Positions 57,384-64,000 of a stretch of 64,000 nt of DNA are shown piece by piece (within the stretch, counting starts at the first letter, position 1; every line of letters begins with the position of its first letter). The stretch comes from Agrostemma githago (lineage: Eukaryota; Streptophyta; Magnoliopsida; Caryophyllales; Caryophyllaceae), in assembly GCA_958450325.1 (NCBI GenBank), contig OY288241.1, forward strand, positions 40,734,278 through 40,798,277, in the 5' to 3' direction. A program made the position numbers and the translations under genes. The notes under the pieces were generated by a model that saw only the letters and a program-made list of their open reading frames with translations, was not told the DNA's origin and did no database searches.

Positions 57384-57735
57384 TCCCAAAAGTTTGTTCA
57401 AACATAAGTATGAGCATTCTTTGCACTTACACTTAACACATCACTAAAAACATTTAAAAACCTAAACAAACCGTTTAAACACACCAAAGAAGACGAAGCG
57501 TGCGCGCATAAAGAACCAAGAACGAGATATCAAGCAACGGCCCGGGCCCAAGCAAGCAACCACAAGCGAAGACGTCAGGTATGATTTCTAAGCTATGGCT
57601 GGCGAGCCTCAACACGTAGTCCAATGGACTTATAACGACCCGACCGGACAGCCACCAGGTCGTAATCTTTGATTGACCTGGGTGGCTATACTTTGACTTT
57701 CGCCTTGTCCAAGCCTCAGTCAAAGTAGGGGCTTC
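57384..57735 (+). other. Region before the 3' LTR of element E, with PPT
   Basis: About 150 bp before the LTR are shared with element A (63220-63357): ACGACCCGACCGGA, then GACTTTCGCCTTGTCCAAGC, then a purine tract AGTAGGGGC (A: AGAGTGGGGGC). No gene. Confidence 0.65.
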
Positions 57736-59903
57736 TTTAGACACCCAGATTTAGACCTGGTTGCTACATGAGTGCCCGACAAACTCCCGATGACGATCGG
57801 ACTGCAACGCGACGCGAGCTCACGATGTTTTAGATAATTTTTCTATAGAACGGATCAAATAATTACTCGGAAAAATTAAATTAACATCAAGGCAGGCTTA
57901 GTCGTGTCATTACGGTTGCGTCGACACTAATTAGAGTGAATTATGACACCGGGGCCCCGAATCGGTCCCAAAATATGCAAAGTCAAACCCAAGTCAACGC
58001 GTTGGGCCGAGTGAACCTAAGGACGCGCACCCGAAGCCCACCCAGCGCTTGACAGACTAGGGTTAGGGGGAAGCCTTAACCTCCAAGATAACCTAAGATA
58101 TGCATCTTCTTCGTTTTGGAAAGTTTTGATATCGGATCTTCAAAACTTTGACAGCCTCAGCTCAGGCTCCTGAAGACAGAACTGCCTCACACCAGGCGCC
58201 TTAAGACTGAGGCGCTTGACCCTGGGCATTCATATAGGTGACGAGGACCGAAAATACCTATAAATACCGCCCCTCACCTCATTGATTCGACACACAATCA
58301 CGAGTTCGTACCTACTTCTACACAACTCGTTCTTCCCTCTCTTTTCTCTCGCTAAGGGCTCGCACTCCGACACCCGAGGCAAACGATCCACTCGGTCGTA
58401 GTTCCGATAAATCGAAATCGATGCTACTCCTCACCTTCGAGCACTCCACTCGATCCCGAGGTGCCTGTGTTCGACTAGCCCAAGTCTAGTAATGAAGTTC
58501 TGCCGGATTAGCCGCAGAAACGGTTTATAGTAAAGGAGCTCTGCCGGAATAGCCGCAGGAAGGGTCAACGATAACGGAGTTCTGTCAAAATCACTGGTCA
58601 AGCTAGAAGGATCCGCCTGTTGAAGTCGAATCGTCACTAGGTTGTCATCTAAACAAAACTTTCTATTTTTGTACTTTCTTTTATCATGCACTACGACAAC
58701 ACTAGATGTGGAAACTAGGTCCACAACATCTACTAAAACACGTAACGTCCCAAATTCAACCACAAACACTAAAGTACACTAAATAGACCTGAGTAATTTC
58801 GAGATCCGTTCTAAACTATTTATGCATCGTGTCCCGTTTAGTGTATACTCCAAGGGTGCAACTCCTAATAATGTGATTTACTTACATTCGCATTTATAGT
58901 TTTTCGTATAGTTTACCGCTTTTATGACCTTATAATCGCATGCTAAATCACCTAAACACGGAATTCAAAACGTAAAACAACTAAAACTGAACAAAGTGAT
59001 GGTCGGGTTCCGTATTAGTCTGGGTGCTTGCCTTATTAGGTTCGACGCATCTCTATTAATACCGAGCCGATGCATCTTAAGTAGAATACCAGGTAAGGTA
59101 TACCACGAGACTGACTAATACCCGTATTATCGCGTTAAAACTGATTTGCTAATACGTATAATACTAGTACTCTCTACTCTCCTACGTGCATCTTTTCATG
59201 GCCTGCTTGTCACGTGAAATTGCATGCAAAGAATGTAAACACAACTACTTTGACGACAATACTCTCTTGTCCTTAATTAAAACAACCGACGTAGTAAAAG
59301 GCATAGGGTTAAGACAACGGATTTTACAGTATTTCCAACACAACAAAAGAACTAGGTTAACAACCCACCGATTGATTAGTAGAGGCCGCTATAGTGCGGG
59401 CGGGGTTGGCTTCCCAATACGTACCCTCACCCCTTACTCAGAATCGACGGTTTCCGGATGTCCGAAACCATTGGAATTGAGAGTCATTCTCGACATGGAG
59501 GGCTTAAGGGTACAAGTCTATATCTTTAGGTCCCGTGCCACTCAACTTTGAGCCAGCAAGGGATCAAAGTTGACTTGAACGGTTTTTGAGTCCCCATAAT
59601 TGACTCGGTGACGACATCACCAATCGGCAACGAATTCAGTTCACTAAAAAGGTCGCCTTACCAAACAAATCGGCCTTTAAACATTTACAACCACGACTTG
59701 ATCGATTCCCAAAAGGAAACACGGGTACCCGCACCCGTGTAGTACAAGTCCGGATCGTCATCCAAATCGAGGTCCGACACTTTGCCCCGTATGCGAGATC
59801 GGATCGGCCCCCGACAGGGAGGGGACCGCCGCCACACGTTGAAAAATGGGTCAGTCTCGCGCAGGCAAGCGCGGGGCGCCGGGCGGTGCGGCGGACGTCC
59901 ACA
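57736..59903 (+). repeat. 3' LTR of element E
   Basis: 2168 bp, starting TTTAGACACCCAGATTTAG and ending GCGGACGTCCACA. It matches the C LTR at both ends and holds about 1.1 kb more in the middle. A block near 59380-59470 (GAGGCCGCTATAGTGCGGGC, then CGTACCCTCACCCCTTACTC) is shared with the A LTR and the solo LTR. A TATAAATA box lies at 58259-58266. Confidence 0.88.
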
Positions 59904-60629
59904 TAAGCATGTTGCCAAGTTTATCCAAAACAAGATAATATGTTGATACAGGATCCCGCATGAATTTATCAGTGATCACGGGACTCATTTTCAAGCCGAA
60001 ACGGCAACCCCATTGACCAAGTATAAAATTCAAAGGCGTACATCTTCGCCTTACCGTCCCCAAACGAATGGAGAGGTAGAGGCGGCCAATAAAACAATTG
60101 TCAGCATACTCAAAAAGATGGCTGACAATTACCGGGATTGGCCCGATAAAATACCTTTTGCCCTATGGGGATACCAGACGTCCATCCACACCGCAACCGG
60201 TGCAATACCGTATTACCTAACATACGGGATGGAGGCTGTCCAGCCAGTCAAGCTGGAGGTACCCTCCCTTAGAATCCTGCTAGAAAGTCAAGTACCTGAA
60301 GCTGATTGGGTCCAAGCACGGTATGACTCATTAGTTCTACTAGACGAACGACGATCTCGTGCCCTCAACAATATCCAAATTTACCAGAAAAGAATCCAGC
60401 GGGCCTTCAACAAAAGAGTAAGGCCCAGGAATATTAAGGAAGGCTGGTCCTTAAGTCTGTTCGAGCCTTATTGCCAGTTGACCCAAGGGGAAAATTCAAA
60501 CCCAATTGGGCCGGACCATATTTAGTTAAGAAGATCTTATCAGGCGGAGCTGTGATGCTAATAGACCTGGACGGAAACGAGTTCGTCAACCCGACCAACC
60601 TGGACCAGCTGAAGCGTTACTACCCTTAG
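59904..60629 (+). pseudogene. Integrase C-terminal part of element A
   Basis: It starts mid-gene at the E LTR edge (KFIQNKIIC, then TGA where Arg is expected, then HEFISDHGTHF, the second catalytic Asp block). It continues with the Glu region NGEVEAANKT, WGYQTSIHTATGAIPYYL and, after a frameshift near 60440, GKFKPNWAGPY and the end DQLKRYYP at 60629. It has the same domain order as the integrase of C and ends before the antisense gene. Confidence 0.85.
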
Positions 60630-60772
60630 CCTTTTCTCATTGTCATTAGCAAAAGTTTCTCAAAGTTATTTTACAAAAAGCAAGTCAATAAGCTAGAATT
60701 ATTAATTCTACTGTCGCAAACATCTTGAACTAATGGTCTTGGTGTATTTCGAGATTGCTAATTTACCAAGCC

Positions 60773-60837
60773 GGAACTACGTTTGGTTTGATTCCGCTAA
60801 TTGTGGATACGTAAGCAGCCCCTCAAAAGGGCACAAC
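60773..60837 (+). other. Conserved post-pol motif of element A
   Basis: GGAACTACGTTTGGTTTGAT, then TCCG, then GGATACGTAAGCAGCCC and AAGGGCACAACC. The order and wording match the motifs in C and E, about 150 bp past the pol stop. Confidence 0.7.
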
Positions 60838-61017
60838 CAATGCAATCAAGAAAAGACAGGAACAGTTTAATAATAAGTTTCCTTTATTAACTACTAAAAC
60901 ACCCCGATAAACTCGGGAAAATACAAATGCGAAAATTTCAAAAAAAAACAAAGCACACGACACTTCGAAAATAAATAATAATAATATTTTAACAATAAAA
61001 AGCTAAGGACTCGATAA

Positions 61018-62782
61018 TTAGGTCATCTTGCCCTTTCCCTTGTCCCTGGCCTCCTTGGCCGTCAACTGGCGACGACGTGGAGGGGAGCGCTTCCGAATCA
61101 CCACGGGAACCTCTTTAGCCCGGACTTGTTTCTTTGAACTCGAGTTCTCGATCACCTCAATTGGCCCAAGCCGGGCCCTCATAAGTTCAGGCAGCCGGTC
61201 ACGCGGGCCTAGTCGGTTTCTGGCCGCCAGTTTTGGCCCGAGCCGTCTCTCCAAGTTGGTCTGGGGGCTTACCCGCCCCCGCACGCCGCTAGCACCGGCA
61301 TCCTTAGCTCGAGTCTTAGTTTGTGACTTAAGACCCGATTCTAATCGGACTAGAGTAGCAAGAGTATCTCCTTCGTCGAAGAAACCTCTGTTGTCCTTCA
61401 CCGTCTCCCGACAGACCAATTCGAAAGCCTCGTCGACCTTTAAAGCTTTACGAGCCTTTTCCGACTCCTTGGAAGTCCATTTCCGATATGCTTCAGAAAC
61501 CCAAGCGGATTGACAAGGGTTGGGGATAGTCCACGTGGGATGGGTGAACAACCTCTGTAACCACGTATCGCACATAGCGTCCGTCAATTGGAGCGAAACG
61601 CTAATGATAGCCTCATTTTCTGGGATCCGTTGAGACTAACCGAACTGCCTCCGGATGCGGTCCAGATAGATGTGAACAGTTCAGTCCAGTGACAGGATCA
61701 CCAAGTAGCGGGTTTGGTCCCTCCTGGCCAATCTCGTCAGCTTTGAAAGAAACCACCAAGCGACGGTCCACCCAATCAAGGGACCACCATGAAATACCAG
61801 CTCCTCATTCCAATAAGCCCGGTTCACGTGATGAGTCGAGCTTATCCTCGAGCAAATTTGAATGCTACTGTAATTGGGTATACTCGGAGGAGACTCAATG
61901 ATTGATAGACGTTCAGATAGCCAAATCTGAAAAGGGGAGAAATATACAATTTTCGTAAGCAGAATATGGTTCCCTAGAGGCCACTCGATCGAGTACACTG
62001 GCTAACTCGATCGAGCAGCCCCTCTAAAAATGGGCAGAATACTCTCCTCAAGGTCACTCGATCGAGTGACGGGTCTACTCGATTGAGTGACTCATGTACA
62101 ACAGAATTTTTGCGTTAAAAAAAAATCGCGAGAGGTATACCTGCAGAAGACAGACGCTCCCCGTCAGCTGACGGTTTGGGTCTAGTCTCCTAGCATCAAG
62201 ACCCATAATGATTTCTCCCGTTGCTAGCCAAGCCGGGCTGTGACCAGTCTCCATCTGGTCAACCACACCAATCAGCCTAATCTGACCCAAACACGAGTCA
62301 GCCTCCATCTTCCCCTCGAAGATATAACAGTGCAGCATGCAAAAGCCGAAAGCCCTGCGCCTATGGGTAGTAGTAGCCCTCACATCCTGGGTATACATAA
62401 ATTTGTCAGCCAAGCCGAAAAGGGAAACGGAATTTCCCCGCACCATTCGATCTGTCTCAGCATGAGACAAACCTAAGAAATCCCTTAGTCTCCTCCTCGG
62501 ATCAGGATAAAATGGAGGGATAACAGGACGAGCAATAGTGCTCCAACCGCCCACAGCTGCAATCTCCTCAGGGAGAGGACACACTTCCCCTCGCGTGAAC
62601 ACAAAAACGTGATGGGTAGTATCCCAAAACGTTAGACAGGCATCCAGAAAGTGTGAGTCAACCTTGAGATGTTGAAGTGGGAATAGGGCAGTGATTCCCA
62701 TCTGGGTCAGTTGAACTTTTTCCTCGTCTCAAAAGTATTGGGACCAGGCCAGAAGCATTGCGGTCAAGTGCTCGATTCCCAT
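61018..62782 (-). pseudogene. Antisense PMD-like gene of element A, one intron
   Basis: The minus-strand ATG at 62782 opens MGIEHLTAMLLAWSQYF, followed by an in-frame TGA; the frame then continues (MGITALFPLQHLKVDS). The core CLTFWDTTHHVFVF plus CPLPEEIAAVGGW resembles the plant mobile domain. Exon 1 ends LLQ at 62141; the intron is 62140-61927; exon 2 starts IWLSERLSIIE at 61926. Two further in-frame stops occur between 61683 and about 61630. The C-terminus (61587-61018) is highly charged, with RKRSPPRRR near the end, possibly nuclear or nucleic-acid-binding. It has its own TATA box and runs toward the end of pol. PMD proteins occur in plants both as host genes and in transposons; the role here is unknown. 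Confidence 0.65.
61927..62140 (-). other. Predicted intron with palindromic repeats
   Basis: The intron is 214 bp with donor CTGCAG|GTATAC and acceptor TTTCTCCCCTTTTCAG|AT. Joining the exons keeps the frame (LLQ then IWLSER). It contains four ACTCGATCGAGT-type palindromes in two pairs (61982, 62004; 62055, 62077). The flanking words (GGGCAGAATACTCTC) resemble the palindrome module in the A LTR near 30748-30808. Confidence 0.6.
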
Positions 62783-62876
62783 GACAGATGTTTGAGTCTT
62801 CCTAAAAAGTCTAAATGATTTTGAGAGGAAAGGAGAAGAGTTTGATTTGGGATACAGAAAGTGGAAATAGGAGTCC

Positions 62877-62886
62877 TATATTTATA
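62877..62886 (-). promoter_or_regulatory. TATA box of the antisense gene in element A
   Basis: The minus strand reads CCTATTATAAATATAGGAC, about 95-105 bp before the ATG at 62782, with a CT-rich leader between. This is the layout of an ordinary plant core promoter. Confidence 0.5.
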
Positions 62887-63357
62887 ATAGGAAACCCTAA
62901 CTGTCATGCCTCCTCAGCAAACATGGGCCCAGTGCGCGCGCAGACCTGACTTTAGATTTCAGGCTAAAATTCAGGGTAGGAATCAAGCCGTCCCGAGCTT
63001 TCCTAAAAATTTTCTAAAAATGTTATATTCCAAAAATTTTGCTTTTCAAAAATCAATATTTTATTCTCTCCAGCATGAGTCGGTGTTTCACCTATGTGTT
63101 ACATGCAAGTTGTTATGTGTCAGCATACAGGTACACCCCAAACCTCAGAAACAATTTTCCACGCAGCTCATTTACTCCCCAGGGAGCTATCATCATCAAG
63201 ATAGGTATGACCCTCTGCTTATGGCTGGCGAGCCCTTCACGCGAGTCTAATGGACTATAAACGACCCGACCGGAAGGCTGCCAGGTTTTAATCCTCGATT
63301 AACCTGGTAGCTACTCTGACTTTCGCCTTGTCCAAGCCTCAGTTAGAGTGGGGGCTC
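62887..63357 (+). other. Spacer and PPT before the 3' LTR of A
   Basis: No gene is recognised. The last 140 bp are conserved with E (CTATGGCTGGCGAGCC, GACTTTCGCCTTGTCCAAGC) and end in the purine tract AGAGTGGGGGCTC. Confidence 0.6.
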
Positions 63358-64000
63358 TTTAGACACCCGCATTTTGCCTGCTAGTGTCTATGACAGTTCC
63401 CAACAAAACATTCGATGATGATCGGACGAAAACATGACTTAATATGCTCGAATACGGACTCGGAATCAGTAATATCCGACGTGGGCATTTAGCGGAGTAG
63501 AAATATCTCAAAACCGACCTCAAATCCAGGCCCAGTGGGTCGTTTCTAGTAATTTGGGCCAAAACCGACACCAAAAATAAAAACCGTCATTTAGCGAGCA
63601 AGTCAAACCCGGTCAAAGACGAATCCGACACCAAAAGTCAGTCGGGTGAGCTTCTAGAAGATTGCGCCCAATCACCTTTTTCAAAAATTCAAAAAAGTCA
63701 ACTTCTTCCTAAAATGGCTCACCCGTCTGATCCACTCGATCGAGTGGATTTACCTCACTCGATCGAGTGGAGCCACAACAAGCCCAACAGACCCCTTTTT
63801 CAGGGCACTCAATCGATTGCGCTAGGGCCACTCGATCGAGTGACCCTAGGTCGAGGGGTATACTCTATAAATACCCCCTCAAACCCTTCACAATTTTGAG
63901 ATTCTCTTCATGCTAAAACACCACATTTTCAACCCTAATCCCTACATCCTCACTACACTACAACCCTAAGCAGAAACCGAGTATTTTATCCCTCGAAAAA
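63358..64000 (+). repeat. 3' LTR of element A, cut by window end
   Basis: It starts TTTAGACACCCGCATTTTGC and matches the 5' LTR from 29257 with roughly one difference per 15-20 bp by eye, including the palindrome pairs (63733-63846) and the TATA box at 63866-63873. Confidence 0.88.

Larger units (their letters stand above)
51644..59903 (+). mobile_element. Tat-type element E, lacking its 5' part and all of pol
   Basis: It starts abruptly inside gag at the edge of the C LTR, then has a non-coding segment, the conserved post-pol motif, two antisense gene remnants, two tandem arrays, a PPT-like AGTAGGGGCTTCTTTAG and a complete 3' LTR. It is the same family as C in the opposite orientation. Its LTR end at 59903 abuts the integrase of element A. 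Confidence 0.75.
29257..64000 (+). mobile_element. Ogre/Retand-type Ty3-Gypsy element A, with nested elements; runs past window end
   Basis: A 5' LTR (29257-31963) is followed by an Ogre-type PBS, leader, gag (33330 on), protease (to 42643), integrase C-terminus (59904-60629), an antisense PMD-like gene (62782-61018) and a 3' LTR starting at 63358 that matches the 5' LTR closely. Gag is split by element B, with exact continuity across the CGCTC duplication. RT, RNase H and most of integrase are missing where C and E sit. LTR matching at both ends supports a single element spanning more than 34 kb. Confidence 0.8.

Noticed and set aside
1..64000. Endogenous pararetrovirus (caulimovirid) as the source of RT sequences
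   Set aside because: Every pol here carries integrase with HHCC and DDE blocks, LTRs, PBS and target duplications; no movement protein or coat protein gene was seen.

Overview
The window reads as repeat-rich nuclear DNA of a flowering plant, very probably a eudicot. Almost everything recognisable is transposable-element sequence: Ty3/Gypsy retrotransposons of the Tat group (Ogre/Retand type), an Athila-like element, a non-coding LTR element with 2.8 kb LTRs, an L1-type LINE, a plant mariner transposase gene, a Stowaway-type MITE, a CACTA-like foldback MITE and two Helitron-like termini. I found no convincing host gene, rRNA, tRNA or CRISPR array. The Retand/Ogre-type elements and frequent TACTCCGTA-like words would suit Caryophyllales, but that is a guess.

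Layout. (1) 1-8210, minus strand: a Tat-lineage element with 5' LTR, PBS, an intact-looking gag-protease ORF and a pol broken by two stops and two frameshifts. Gag-pro and pol share one frame and are separated by a single TAG followed by CAA TTA, the tobamovirus-type leaky stop context. (2) 8211-10530: AT-rich DNA with a Stowaway-type MITE and a Helitron-like 3' end. (3) 10762-26803: a mariner transposase gene split by a 14.7 kb element (11241-25929, 5-bp duplication TTAAG). That element has 2.8 kb LTRs and only about 1.6 kb of non-coding internal DNA, and carries a LINE (14334-19142) in its interior and an Ogre-type solo LTR (21418-24048) in its right LTR. (4) 26804-29256: spacer with one small unassigned ORF and a decayed gene fragment beside a second Helitron-like terminus.

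(5) 29257 to the window end, plus strand: one large Ogre/Retand-type element ('A') with 5' LTR, PBS, gag-pro, integrase C-terminus, an antisense gene and the start of the 3' LTR. An Athila-like derivative ('B', 33875-40304, duplication CGCTC) sits in its gag. Two related truncated elements in opposite orientation ('C', 42769-51643, minus; 'E', 51644-59903, plus) sit between its protease and integrase, where RT and RNase H are missing.

The most interesting recurring theme is gene-like coding sequence antisense to pol in the Tat-type elements. In A and C a plant-mobile-domain-like ORF lies downstream of pol on the opposite strand, with a TATA box about 70-105 bp before its ATG and an intron at the same protein position. 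A second antisense gene with canonical splice signals is seen in E and, as its 3' end only, in C. In A the intron is filled with the palindromic ACTCGATCGAGT repeats that also stud the A LTRs. All copies carry disabling changes, so the locus is a nested, decaying retrotransposon graveyard rather than an active system, but the shared antisense layout looks selected.
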